A program made the translations under genes and the position numbers. Positions 26,410 through 35,589 of a stretch of 64,000 nucleotides of DNA are shown here, one piece after another. Source of the stretch: Fischerella sp. CENA71 (lineage in GTDB: Bacteria > Cyanobacteriota > Cyanobacteriia > Cyanobacteriales > Nostocaceae). The stretch's first letter is position 1. Each line of letters begins with the position of its first letter. Below the pieces are notes generated by a model. That model had not been told where the DNA came from and did no database searches. It saw nothing but the letters and a program-made list of their open reading frames with translations. The stretch covers positions 1-64,000 of the forward strand of contig JANBVI010000074.1 of assembly GCA_024239075.1 (NCBI GenBank), given 5' to 3'.

Positions 26410-26452
26410 TGAAGAATGGATAAATCAAAGTTAACTAGCTAGGTCGTCATTT

Positions 26453-26475
26453 GTTATTTGTCATTGGTCATTTGT
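26453..26475. repeat. GTCATTTGTTATTT-type heptamers
   Basis: GTCATTTGTTATTTGTCATT units after the anti-sigma gene; the same family as 23299-23334. Confidence 0.45.
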
Positions 26476-26617
26476 AAGGGTCTCCTTATTTAAATTCCAT
26501 GACAAGTATGCGATATTTGCCTAGACATTTTTAACTTAATTCACAAATTATACCTATTTGGAAAAAGAATGGGATAGGTGGACTTACACAACTCTTATGC
26601 ACAAAGAGTTTCCCAAT

Positions 26618-27061
26618 CTAAAATCCAAAATCCAAAATGGCATTAGTCCACCAGCCATCGGCTTGGTGAACACCTCCTAAATTATTAACCATTTCTGGGG
26701 TCATCAAGTAAGCCCAAGCCCAACCTAGCGATCGCCCTTGGAAATCGTATACTTCTATTTGTTGCCGATTATATAAATTTTCCCAATCAGGTCTAGCAGG
26801 GTGGTAATCTTCCAGTTCATCTAGTTCAACTAGAACTTCTGGAAAATCAAATTCTAGCAAATACCCGTAGACAGGACTATCCCCTGGTATCATAGCTGGA
26901 TAGCCTTGGGGTAGATCAAACAGTTTACCCAGCACATAAGCTTTAGTCGCATTTACCACTTTGCGATCGCAGTAGTTTTGATAATTAGCTTCTCCTGGTT
27001 TGAGGGTGCCATAAACAAACACCCGCAATAAACCAGAAGATTTTTCATTTAATTCAATCAT
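26618..27061 (-). CDS. Gamma-glutamylcyclotransferase-like (AIG2/GGCT fold) protein
   Basis: 147 aa. It starts [20 protein letters not shown], the YGTLK loop that binds the gamma-glutamyl group, and contains [11 protein letters not shown] with the conserved catalytic Glu. Family members release 5-oxoproline from gamma-glutamyl amines or glutathione; many bacterial ones are unassigned. It is divergent from leuS with an 87-base gap. Confidence 0.85.
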   Translation of the reverse strand: MIELNEKSSGLLRVFVYGTLKPGEANYQNYCDRKVVNATKAYVLGKLFDLPQGYPAMIPGDSPVYGYLLEFDFPEVLVELDELEDYHPARPDWENLYNRQQIEVYDFQGRSLGWAWAYLMTPEMVNNLGGVHQADGWWTNAILDFGF

Positions 27062-27148
27062 TGCTTATTTCAACCAAGCCATTGGTTTGCCTACCATCAT
27101 CTAAAATATGGAGGCAAACTATGGTTAAAGTCCAGTAGGAGAGTTTTC

Positions 27149-29716
27149 GTGGATTCCCGATATAACCCAACAGAGATTGAGGAAAAATGGCAAAAGACAT
27201 GGAATGAACTTGGCTTAGATAAAATTTCTCTAGACACCAATAAGCCAAAATACTACGCCCTGTCCATGTTCCCCTATCCATCGGGCAGCCTGCACATGGG
27301 TCACGTCCGTAACTATACAATTACCGATGTGATTGCCCGCCTCAAGCGAATGCAAGGTTATCGGGTACTGCATCCGATGGGTTGGGATGCTTTCGGTTTA
27401 CCCGCAGAAAATGCCGCAATTGACCGAGGTGTTCCGCCGTCAAATTGGACTTATCAAAATATTGACCAGATGCGGCAACAATTGCAACGTCTAGGTTTAT
27501 CGATTGATTGGGACTGTGAATTAGCTACCTGCTCACCAGACTATTACAAGTGGACACAGTGGATTTTCTTACAGTTTTACCAAGCAGGTTTAGCTTACCA
27601 AAAAGAAGCAGCCGTCAACTGGGACCCCATTGATCAAACTGTATTAGCCAACGAACAAGTAGACAGCGAAGGACGTTCCTGGCGTAGTGGAGCGAAAGTC
27701 GAACGCAAATTATTGCGCCAATGGTTTTTCAAAATCACCGACTATGCTGAAGAATTGTTGAATGACTTGGAAAAATTGCCCGGATGGCCAGAACGCGTCA
27801 AGTTGATGCAGGCGAACTGGATTGGCAAATCTACAGGTGCATATTTGGAATTTCCCATTGTGGGTAGTTCCGAAAAAATCGGTGTGTATACCACCCGCCC
27901 AGATACAGTTTACGGCGTTAGCTACGTAGTCTTAGCGCCAGAACACCCATTAACACAACTGGTGACAACACCAGAACAGCAAGCAGCAGTAGAAGCATTT
28001 GTGCAAGAAGTTACCAACCAAAGCGAGTTGGAACGCACTGCTGAAGATAAGCCCAAGCGGGGTATCCCTACGGGTGGTAAAGCAATTAACCCGTTTACAG
28101 GTGAAGAAATTCCGATTTGGATCGCTGATTATGTACTGTATGAGTACGGTACAGGCGCAGTCATGGGTGTGCCGGCACACGATGCGCGGGATTTTAAATT
28201 TGCCAAGGAACAGAATTTACCCATCAAAGTGGTAATTGTGCCGGAAGGAGGCGACGCATCAGCCCCATTAGAGTCAGCTTACACCGAACCTGGAGTATTG
28301 GTGAATTCTAGTCAATTCGATCGCCTGAATTCCACCGACGCCAAAAAAGCAATTGTTGAATACGCTGAACAACAAGGCTTTGGTAAAGAACGGGTACAGT
28401 ATCGCTTGCGGGATTGGTTGATTTCTCGACAACGTTACTGGGGCGCACCCATTCCCATAATTCATTGTCCCAACTGTGGCGCGGTTGCTGTTCCAGATCA
28501 AGACTTGCCCGTAAAGTTACCGGAAAATGTCGAATTTACCGGACGTGGTGGTTCGCCTTTGGCAAAATTGGAAAGTTGGGTAAACGTACCTTGTCCGAAC
28601 TGCGGTACACCCGCAAAACGGGAAACCGACACGATGGATACATTTATTGATTCGTCGTGGTATTTCTTGCGTTTTACCGATGCTAAGAATGAACAGCAGG
28701 TTTTCGATTCTGCGAGGGTAAATGATTTAATGCCCGTAGATCAATATGTGGGTGGAATTGAACACGCGATTTTGCACTTGTTATATTCGCGGTTCTTTAC
28801 TAAAGTCTTGCGCGATCGCGGCTTGTTGAATTTCGATGAACCCTTCCAACGCTTATTAACTCAAGGAATGGTGCAGGGTTTAACTTACTTTAACCCTAAC
28901 AAAGGTGGTAAAGACAAATGGGTTCCTTCCCATCTTGTTAATCCTAACGATCCCCGCGATCCTCAAACAGGTGAACCACTCCAACGTATTTATGCCACCA
29001 TGTCCAAATCTAAAGGTAATGGTGTAGCGCCGGAAGATGTAATTAATAAATACGGTGTCGATACCGCTCGGATGTTCATCTTGTTCAAAGCACCACCAGA
29101 AAAAGACTTGGAATGGGATGAAGCAGACGTAGAAGGGCAATTTCGCTTTTTGAACCGAGTTTGGCGCTTGGTAACTGAGTTTGTTAATAGTCATCCGTCA
29201 TCTGTCACACACAAAGGACAAATGACAAAAAACGAAAAAGACTTACGACGGGCAATTCACACCGCAATTAAAGAAGTGAGTGAAGACGTAGAAGACGAAT
29301 ATCAATTCAACACAGCCATTTCAGAATTGATGAAGTTGAGTAACGCCCTTACTGATGCTTCCTGTAAAGACTCGCCAGTCTATGCAGAAGGTATTCAAAC
29401 TTTAGTTGTCCTGCTGGCACCTTTTGCACCCCACATCGCCGATGAATTGTGGCATTTGTTGGGTAACAGCAACTCAGTCCATACCCAAACCTGGCCGAAG
29501 TATGACTCAGCAGCCTTAGTTGCTGATGAAATTAACTTGGTGATTCAGATTATGGGTAAAACTCGCGGTGCAATTCCAGTTCCAGCACAAGCAGACAAAG
29601 CAGAATTGGAAAAATACGCCCGCGAATCTGAAATTGCCAAACGTTACATAGAAGGCAAAGAGATTAAAAAGGTGATTGTGGTGCCTGGTAAACTGATTAA
29701 TTTTGTAATTGGATAG
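27149..29716 (+). CDS. leuS: Leucyl-tRNA synthetase
   Basis: 855 aa, GTG start ([15 protein letters not shown]) behind TAGGAGAG. It is a class I synthetase that charges tRNA-Leu. The HIGH motif is HMGH (49-52), the KMSKS motif is TMSKS with Met at 618. The CP1 editing domain lies between about 225 and 415 ([20 protein letters not shown]) and the zinc-like Cys pairs [10 protein letters not shown] and [10 protein letters not shown] follow. The anticodon-binding part and the C-terminal domain (ending [14 protein letters not shown]) are complete. A clear terminator hairpin follows. Confidence 0.97.
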   Translation: MDSRYNPTEIEEKWQKTWNELGLDKISLDTNKPKYYALSMFPYPSGSLHMGHVRNYTITDVIARLKRMQGYRVLHPMGWDAFGLPAENAAIDRGVPPSNWTYQNIDQMRQQLQRLGLSIDWDCELATCSPDYYKWTQWIFLQFYQAGLAYQKEAAVNWDPIDQTVLANEQVDSEGRSWRSGAKVERKLLRQWFFKITDYAEELLNDLEKLPGWPERVKLMQANWIGKSTGAYLEFPIVGSSEKIGVYTTRPDTVYGVSYVVLAPEHPLTQLVTTPEQQAAVEAFVQEVTNQSELERTAEDKPKRGIPTGGKAINPFTGEEIPIWIADYVLYEYGTGAVMGVPAHDARDFKFAKEQNLPIKVVIVPEGGDASAPLESAYTEPGVLVNSSQFDRLNSTDAKKAIVEYAEQQGFGKERVQYRLRDWLISRQRYWGAPIPIIHCPNCGAVAVPDQDLPVKLPENVEFTGRGGSPLAKLESWVNVPCPNCGTPAKRETDTMDTFIDSSWYFLRFTDAKNEQQVFDSARVNDLMPVDQYVGGIEHAILHLLYSRFFTKVLRDRGLLNFDEPFQRLLTQGMVQGLTYFNPNKGGKDKWVPSHLVNPNDPRDPQTGEPLQRIYATMSKSKGNGVAPEDVINKYGVDTARMFILFKAPPEKDLEWDEADVEGQFRFLNRVWRLVTEFVNSHPSSVTHKGQMTKNEKDLRRAIHTAIKEVSEDVEDEYQFNTAISELMKLSNALTDASCKDSPVYAEGIQTLVVLLAPFAPHIADELWHLLGNSNSVHTQTWPKYDSAALVADEINLVIQIMGKTRGAIPVPAQADKAELEKYARESEIAKRYIEGKEIKKVIVVPGKLINFVIG

Positions 29717-29756
29717 TGGTTAACTACTAATCACTAACAAATAATTTATTACACGT

Positions 29757-29793
29757 AAAAGCGCCTGAGAAATTTGCAAACTCAAGCGCTTTC
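29757..29793 (+). terminator. Terminator of leuS
   Basis: AAAGCGCCTGAG (29758-29769) and CTCAAGCGCTTT (29781-29792) pair over 12 bp with one mismatch around an 11-base loop; T-rich sequence follows. Confidence 0.75.
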
Positions 29794-30139
29794 TATATAT
29801 TTTTATACCAAATCACTTATTTGATGCAACATTTGATATTCGTAATCACCTTAGTCAAATTAGGTATTACGAAAATAACTTGTGGCAAACATGTGGTGAA
29901 GTGGTATCACTCCTTGCACAAAATAAGAATATCTCTTTTGGTATAAAACATGGATTGAGGTAAGTGACAGTTTCTAAACTGACACTAGTTTAACTAAGCA
30001 GTAAATGATTGCCATTCAAGCAAAATATGTGGCGAGACCCCGCTTGACCCTTAGCACGATATGGTATAAGAACATGCTGGTAGGCATAATTAATTGTTAC
30101 AAAATACGTGAAAATACTTGAGTAATATCAGAGACATAT
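29794..30139. other. Intergenic region before the sugar-kinase operon
   Basis: About 350 bases with no gene; it should hold the promoter for the three-gene operon that starts at 30140. No strong dyad or repeat stands out. Confidence 0.45.
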
Positions 30140-31216
30140 ATGAAAATTTTTGTACCAGGACGTCTGTGTATATTTGGCGAACACACTGATTGGGCGGGAG
30201 GATACCGTCATCTCAACCCTGAATTGGCAATAGGCTACACGTTGCTGGTAGGTACAAATCAGGGACTATATGCACAAGTAAAGTCCCATCCGAATCAATT
30301 AATTGTTAGCGCCTCTGTTACTGATGAAATTCGTAAATCCCTGACTTTACCGATGGAAGCACACGCTTTGCTTACGGAAGCTAGAAAGGGTGGATTTTTT
30401 AGTTATGCTTCTGGTGTCGCTTATCAATTTTTGGAAGGGGCTTACAACCGTACGTCCCTAAATTTTATTGGCGGAATAGAAATTGATAATTACCTGACAG
30501 ATTTGCCGATTCAAAAAGGGCTATCATCGAGTGCGGCTATTTGCGTGTTAGTAGCGAGGGCTTTTAATCTGGTATATGACTTAAAGATGTCTATCCAAGA
30601 AGAAATGGAGTTGGCTTATTTTGGAGAGATTACCACCCCTTCTCGTTGCGGGCGCATGGACCAAGCTTGTGCTTATGGTAATCGTCCTATTGCAATGATA
30701 TTTGATGGCGATCGCACAGAGATCATCGAACTGAGTGTTCCCAAAGATTTGTTTTTTGTGATAGTTGATCTTGGTGCTAGCAAAAATACTCAAGTAATCC
30801 TCAGCAAACTCAATCAGTGTTATCCCTTCGCCAACAACCCTATACAAGCGAATGTCCAAAAATATCTGGGTTCTATCAGCTATCAAATTACCCAAGCCGC
30901 CATTGACGCTTTACAAAGAGGCGATGCAGAACGAATTGGTATTCTGATGAGACAAGCACAGGTAGAATTTGACAAGCATCTGATCCCGGCTTGTCCTGAA
31001 GAGTTAACAGCACCTGTCTTACATCAATTACTGAATTATCCACCAATTCAACCTTATATTTTGGGTGGAAAAGGGGTTGGTTCCCAAGGTGATGGCACAG
31101 CACAATTTATAGTTAAAGACAAAGAAAATCAACAAAAAGTAATTGAAATCATTGAACGAGATTTTCCACAAATGCAATGTTTAGAACTAACAATTTATGC
31201 CGAAAACTCAAATTAA
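30140..31216 (+). CDS. GHMP family sugar kinase
   Basis: 358 aa. It has all three GHMP motifs: PGRLCIFGEHTDWAGGYRHL at the N-terminus, the ATP loop QKGLSSSAAICVLVARAF (about residue 130) and GGKGVGSQGDGTAQF near the C-terminus. The family phosphorylates sugars and related alcohols (galactose, mevalonate, glucuronate and others). The GEHTDWAGGYR motif resembles galactokinase and glucuronokinase rather than mevalonate kinase. The next gene, overlapping by 20 bases, is a sugar-1-phosphate nucleotidyltransferase, so a salvage route sugar, sugar 1-phosphate, NDP-sugar is likely. The sugar cannot be named. Confidence 0.82.
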   Translation: MKIFVPGRLCIFGEHTDWAGGYRHLNPELAIGYTLLVGTNQGLYAQVKSHPNQLIVSASVTDEIRKSLTLPMEAHALLTEARKGGFFSYASGVAYQFLEGAYNRTSLNFIGGIEIDNYLTDLPIQKGLSSSAAICVLVARAFNLVYDLKMSIQEEMELAYFGEITTPSRCGRMDQACAYGNRPIAMIFDGDRTEIIELSVPKDLFFVIVDLGASKNTQVILSKLNQCYPFANNPIQANVQKYLGSISYQITQAAIDALQRGDAERIGILMRQAQVEFDKHLIPACPEELTAPVLHQLLNYPPIQPYILGGKGVGSQGDGTAQFIVKDKENQQKVIEIIERDFPQMQCLELTIYAENSN

Positions 31217-32084
31217 AAAAGCTGTAATCCCTGCTGCTGGTTTTGGTACTCGCTTATTTCCTGCTACCAAAGTTGTAAAAAAAGAACTTTTTCCAATTAT
31301 TGATTCTGATGGTAGGGTAAAACCTGTAATTCAACTCATAGTTGAAGAAGCAGTTAGTGCTGGAATCGAAGAAATTGGCATTGTTATTCAACCAGAAGAT
31401 AAAAGAGTTTTTATCGATTTATTTAAATATCCACCCAAAGCAGAACTTTTTGAAAAACTATCACCAGAAAATCAAAAACATAGTAAACATATTGTAGATT
31501 TAGGTGACAGAATCAAATTCTTATCACAAAAAGAACAGGCAGGCTATGGACACGCCGTATATTGTGCCAAAGAATGGGTAAATGATCAGCCATTTTTACT
31601 CATGCTAGGCGACCATATTTACGCATCTAATATTAAAAAATCTTGTGCGCGTCAAGTATTAGAAGTTTACGCTCAAGCAAATCAAAGTGTTGTTGGCTTA
31701 ACAACTATTTCCGCAGAAATGATTCATAAAGCCGGGTGTGTCACTGGAGTTTGGCAAAAGCCAGATTCTATTCTTTCCTTAACACAAGTCTACGAAAAGC
31801 CAACTGTTGAATATGCACGTCAGCATTTACGTGTCGAAGGGATACCAGAAAACGAATTTTTATCTATTTTTGGATTGTATGCACTAACGCCCAGAATTTT
31901 TGATTTTCTAGAAGATAATATTAATAATAATTTTCGAGAACGGGGCGAATTTCAATTAACAACCTGTCTAGAACAACTACGTCAGCAAGAGGGAATGACA
32001 GGATATGTCGTGCAAGGAAAAAGTTTTGATATTGGAATGCCAGATGTTTATTTGCAAACCTTGATTGATTTTAGGAAGAGATAA
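31197..32084 (+). CDS. Sugar-1-phosphate nucleotidyltransferase (GalU-like)
   Basis: 295 aa. The N-terminal motif PAAGFGTRLFPATKVVKKEL is the nucleotide-binding signature of GalU-type UTP:glucose-1-phosphate uridylyltransferases; VVGLTTISAEMIHKAGCVTG and NNNFRERGEFQLTTCLEQL follow the family pattern, and FDIGMPDVYLQTL ends it. It makes a nucleotide sugar from a sugar phosphate. The start overlaps the kinase stop by 20 bases, so the two are translationally coupled and probably act in series. GalU is the closest match, but the substrate may follow the kinase. Confidence 0.85.
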   Translation: MPKTQIKKAVIPAAGFGTRLFPATKVVKKELFPIIDSDGRVKPVIQLIVEEAVSAGIEEIGIVIQPEDKRVFIDLFKYPPKAELFEKLSPENQKHSKHIVDLGDRIKFLSQKEQAGYGHAVYCAKEWVNDQPFLLMLGDHIYASNIKKSCARQVLEVYAQANQSVVGLTTISAEMIHKAGCVTGVWQKPDSILSLTQVYEKPTVEYARQHLRVEGIPENEFLSIFGLYALTPRIFDFLEDNINNNFRERGEFQLTTCLEQLRQQEGMTGYVVQGKSFDIGMPDVYLQTLIDFRKR

Positions 32085-32105
32085 TTATATTAATGGTGAT
32101 TTCCA

Positions 32106-32816
32106 ATGGCAATGAAACTAGAAAAAGTCGTTCCTTTTGGGCGATCGCTTGATGAATATGTGCAAATGTTCAATCTTAATAAATCAGATTTTAACAAGCG
32201 CATCTTGGGTGTAGGCGATGGACCGGCTAGCTTTAATGCAGAAGCTACAAAAATTGGTGTGAATGTCACTTCTATTGATCCAATATATCAATTTAGTGGT
32301 GATGAAATCCGCAAAAGATTTAATGAAGTCGTTGATAATATAATTGACCAAGTGAAAGCAAGCCCTGACGATTGGATTTGGTCATATCACAAATCTCCTG
32401 AAGATTTAAAATCTAATAGAATAGCAGCTATAAGCGAATTTATCAGTGATTACGAACAGGGAAAACTAGAGCAAAGATATTTAATTGATGAACTACCGCA
32501 ACTGAATTTTAAAGATAAAGAATTTGATATTGCTTTATGTTCACACTTTCTATTTTTGTATTCCGATCATCATGATTATCAATTTCACTTTGACTCGATT
32601 CAGGAAATGCTGAGAGTTAGTCAACAAGTACGGATTTTCCCTTTACTGACTCTGATGTTGCAACGTTCTCCCTATCTCGATCGCATCATCCAAGAATTCC
32701 AGCAACTAGGATATACAGTTTCTATCGTCAAAGTAGGATATGAACTGCAAAAAGGTGGAAACGAAATGCTGTTGATCGGGGATCGGGGATCAGGGATCAG
32801 GGATTGGGGAGTGTGA
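32106..32816 (+). CDS. SAM-dependent methyltransferase-like protein
   Basis: 236 aa. A Rossmann methyltransferase motif I is seen as RILGVGDGPASFNAEA, with an acidic residue in VTSIDPIYQF and the later motif LNFKDKEFDIALCSHFLFLY. It belongs to a cyanobacterial group with the start VPFGRSLDEYVQMFNL. It is the third gene of the operon with the sugar kinase and nucleotidyltransferase. The last 13 residues (GDRGSGIRDWGV) are read from the GGGATCR heptamer repeat at 32773-32810, so the natural end has been replaced or extended by repeat DNA. Confidence 0.75.
   Translation: MAMKLEKVVPFGRSLDEYVQMFNLNKSDFNKRILGVGDGPASFNAEATKIGVNVTSIDPIYQFSGDEIRKRFNEVVDNIIDQVKASPDDWIWSYHKSPEDLKSNRIAAISEFISDYEQGKLEQRYLIDELPQLNFKDKEFDIALCSHFLFLYSDHHDYQFHFDSIQEMLRVSQQVRIFPLLTLMLQRSPYLDRIIQEFQQLGYTVSIVKVGYELQKGGNEMLLIGDRGSGIRDWGV
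32773..32810. repeat. GGGATCR heptamer repeat overlapping a gene end
   Basis: Five tandem units (GATCGGG, GATCGGG, GATCAGG, GATCAGG, GATTGGG) covering the last codons of the methyltransferase gene and its stop region. Confidence 0.75.
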
Positions 32817-33337
32817 GGAGAATTATTTGACAAGTCTCTTCCCAATGCCCGATGCCCAACATGTAAAGCAGAAGCTCTTTTTGTCAAGTTTTCATAACAA
32901 TAAGCAGAGCTTTATAGTGGCATAGTATTAACTTATAGTCTAAATGTCATGAAAATTTGACTTATGGGTGCTTGCTTTAGTGAATATGTCATAGAATAAT
33001 GACAAAGCGATCCCCAAAGAAGTAATAAATTCGTAAAAATACTAAAAAACAGAATGACAACCTCTTGATCCCAGGGGGAGGTTAACAGTTAGTATTTTTT
33101 AACATAAAGACTCCTTAACTCCCAAAACAAAAAAATGCTGATTTTGGCATAACAGGAAATTGAAAGGGAGTGACCCGCAATATAAAAAAAACAATAAAAA
33201 CCTAACTGAAATTTAAGCAAAGTTTAGGTAGAGCAGGAGTCGAGAAGCAAAAGTTAATCTGGGGTGGATGAGATTGGATCAACCACTTATAGACAAGGGT
33301 ACATTATTAACCTTTCAAATGACTGGAGGCCAAATTC
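32817..33337. other. Long leader region before the DUF4912 gene
   Basis: 521 bases without a gene. It contains a small hairpin AACCTC (33059-33064) / GAGGTT (33078-33083) and a good ribosome site (CTGGAGGCC at about 33321) before the ATG at 33338. It may hold a long untranslated leader. Confidence 0.45.
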
Positions 33338-34576
33338 ATGGCAAAAGAAAGACCACCATTAGAAGAGATGACATTGCGGCAGCTACGTAAAGTAGCAAGC
33401 TCTTACAGTGTCTCTCGTTATAGCCGAATGCGTAAATCGCAGCTGTTAGCAGCGATACAAGAAATTGAGCGTAGCACAGCATCTCCCAGCCAATCTTTTT
33501 CATTGGAGGCACAGGAAACCGTGGAAGCAGCAAAATTTGAATTGGGTCAAGAAGATCGTACTGGTGGAACTCTGGCTGATGTAGACGAAGGAATTGGCGA
33601 GTTACCAGATGGTTATGGTGAAAGCCGCATTGTCCTGATGCCTCGTGATCCCCAGTGGGCTTATACTTATTGGGATGTTCCTAACGATCACAAAGAAGAA
33701 TTGCGACGCCAAGGAGGACAACAACTGGCGCTGCGGATCTATGATGTCACCGACATCAACTTGGAGTACCAAAGTCCCCACAGCATTCAGGAATATCCTT
33801 GCGATGAACTAGCACGGGAATGGTATTTGCCAATTCCTGTGAGCGATCGCGATTATGTGATCGATATCGGCTACCGTTGTGCTGATGGTCGCTGGTTAGT
33901 ATTAGCTCGTTCTGCGCCTGTTCACGTTCCTCCTGTATATCCATCTGATTGGATTGAAGACGTCTTCATTAGCGTCAACTTTGAAGAAGATTTGCGTGGT
34001 AAGACCTTCTACGAGTTGGTTCCCCCTGCGAAGAAGGCTGCTGCTAGTGCTACAGGTAACGCCATTTATGACCAAATCTTTGGTTTGGCAGAATCTGCGG
34101 AAGCACAGCGAGTTGCTGGTTCTTTGTTTGGCTCAATGCAGCATGTTCCTGGCTCAGTTACTCCAGAACAAGCCATCAGTTCCTACGTCTTCCCCTCTGG
34201 TGTAGGTATGTGGGCAGTTCCAACTGTATCTGGCTTAACCATGTCTGGTGTAGGTATGTCTGGTGTCGGCTTCTCTGCTTCCGCCGTACCTGTTCGTCCA
34301 CGCCAGTTCTGGTTGATTGCAGATGCTGAGTTGATTGTCTATGGTGCAACCGAACCTGATGCAACTGTGACAATCGGCGGTCGTCCAATTAAGCTAAATC
34401 CAGATGGAACATTCCGCTTCCAGATGTCCTTCCAAGATGGTTTGATTGACTACCCAATCATGGCTGTAGCGGCTGATGGTGAGCAAACCCGCTCAATTCA
34501 CATGAAGTTTAATCGTGAAACTCCATCACGCAATACCAACACTAAGGAAGAAGCGGTTTTAGAATGGCTCGGTTAA
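33338..34576 (+). CDS. DUF4912 domain protein with Rho N-terminal-like segment
   Basis: 412 aa. The first 45 residues (EEMTLRQLRKVASSYSVSRY, RMRKSQLLAAIQEIE) resemble the Rho N-terminal/SAP-like helix-extended-loop-helix that binds nucleic acid. The DUF4912 core covers about 95-225 (RIVLMPRDPQWAYTYWDVPN) and contains a beta-sandwich. A Gly/Ser/Val/Met-rich stretch (about 285-320: SGLTMSGVGMSGVGFSAS) is a low-complexity linker, and a final beta-rich part (residues 330-400) looks like a carbohydrate- or ligand-binding domain (GATEPDATVTIGGRPIKLNP). The function is unknown. A clear terminator follows. Confidence 0.82.
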   Translation: MAKERPPLEEMTLRQLRKVASSYSVSRYSRMRKSQLLAAIQEIERSTASPSQSFSLEAQETVEAAKFELGQEDRTGGTLADVDEGIGELPDGYGESRIVLMPRDPQWAYTYWDVPNDHKEELRRQGGQQLALRIYDVTDINLEYQSPHSIQEYPCDELAREWYLPIPVSDRDYVIDIGYRCADGRWLVLARSAPVHVPPVYPSDWIEDVFISVNFEEDLRGKTFYELVPPAKKAAASATGNAIYDQIFGLAESAEAQRVAGSLFGSMQHVPGSVTPEQAISSYVFPSGVGMWAVPTVSGLTMSGVGMSGVGFSASAVPVRPRQFWLIADAELIVYGATEPDATVTIGGRPIKLNPDGTFRFQMSFQDGLIDYPIMAVAADGEQTRSIHMKFNRETPSRNTNTKEEAVLEWLG

Positions 34577-34611
34577 TTTAATATTAGCCACAATCAGAAT
34601 CTCTAATTTTA

Positions 34612-34643
34612 CCCTGTTACAGCATAGCTGTGACAGGGTTTTT
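34612..34643 (+). terminator. Terminator of the DUF4912 gene
   Basis: CCCTGTTACAGC (34612-34623) and GCTGTGACAGGG (34627-34638), 12-bp stem with one G-T pair and three-base loop, then TTTTT. Confidence 0.9.
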
Positions 34644-34719
34644 AGTTTGGGATGATTTTGGCGATCGCGTATTATCCCACAAGGTAGTAGGCTATTATTT
34701 ACACTTTCTTGCAACATAT

Positions 34720-35580
34720 GTGAAAACCGATACCATCTTCTATAGCCTATTTCAGGCATTTCCGAGTATTTTCTTTGAACTAATTAACCAATCGCCAGCA
34801 GAAGCAACAGCTTATGAGTTTACTAGTCGTGAAGTCAAACAACTCGCTTTTCGTTTAGATGGTTTGTTCTTACCAACAACAAACAACCCAAAGAAACCAT
34901 TTTATGTTGTTGAAGTTCAGTTTCAACCAGATGAGGATTTATATTACCGCTTATTTGCTGAACTGTTCCTCTACTTGCGACAATACAAACCATCTCATTC
35001 TTGGCAAGTTGTAGTTATTTATCCTACTCGTAGTCTTGAAAGAGAAAATGCATCACAGTTTGGAGAAATCATATCTCTAAATCGGGTTAGACGTATTTAT
35101 TTAGATGAATTGGGACAAGAAGCAGATACTTCCCTTGGAGTTGGTGTTGTTAAGCTAGTTATAGAAGCTGAGGACACAGCACCAGAATTGGCAAGGCGCT
35201 TGATTCAGCAAACAAAGCAACAGTTAACTGATGAAGCTGCTAAACGCGACTTAATAAATCTAATTGAGACTATCATCGTCTACAAATTACCGCAAAAGAG
35301 CCGCGAGGAGATTGAAGCCATGTTAGGTTTAAGTGAATTGAAAAATACCAAAGTTTATCAAGAAGCATTTACAGAAGGTAAGCAACAAGGCTTAGAAGAA
35401 GGTAAGCAACAAGGCTTAGAAGAAGGTAAGCAACAAGGCTTAGAAGAAGGTAAGCAAAAAACCCAGTTAGAAGCCATACCAAAAATGATACAGCTTGGTT
35501 TGAGTTTAGAAGCGATCGCTCAAGTGTTAGACTTACCTGTAGAAGTAGTCGAGCAAGTAGCACAGCAATCGCAGAAATAA
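34720..35580 (+). CDS. Rpn family (DUF2887-like) nuclease/transposase-related protein
   Basis: 286 aa from the GTG at 34720 (VKTDTIFYSLFQAFPSIFFE), the usual start of this family; the frame is open 30 codons further up through the terminator, which is unlikely to be translated. The PD-(D/E)XK-type nuclease core is seen in FRLDGLFLPT and PFYVVEVQFQPD (Asp, then ExQ). It continues with DEDLYYRLFAELFLYLRQY. The C-terminus has three and a half copies of the 8-residue unit EGKQQGLE. Rpn proteins are linked to recombination and are common, often multicopy, in cyanobacteria. Confidence 0.82.
   Translation: MKTDTIFYSLFQAFPSIFFELINQSPAEATAYEFTSREVKQLAFRLDGLFLPTTNNPKKPFYVVEVQFQPDEDLYYRLFAELFLYLRQYKPSHSWQVVVIYPTRSLERENASQFGEIISLNRVRRIYLDELGQEADTSLGVGVVKLVIEAEDTAPELARRLIQQTKQQLTDEAAKRDLINLIETIIVYKLPQKSREEIEAMLGLSELKNTKVYQEAFTEGKQQGLEEGKQQGLEEGKQQGLEEGKQKTQLEAIPKMIQLGLSLEAIAQVLDLPVEVVEQVAQQSQK
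35374..35457 (+). repeat. 24-bp tandem repeat inside the Rpn-like gene
   Basis: Three perfect copies of a 24-base unit (starting GAAGGTAAGCAACAAGG) at 35374, 35398 and 35422, plus a 12-base partial copy. The frame is kept, giving EGKQQGLE units. Confidence 0.95.
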
Positions 35581-35589
35581 GCTTAGTTT

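Noticed and set aside
34720-35580. Insertion sequence transposase
   Set aside because: The protein is of the Rpn/DUF2887 type; no terminal inverted repeats or target duplications are seen at its ends.
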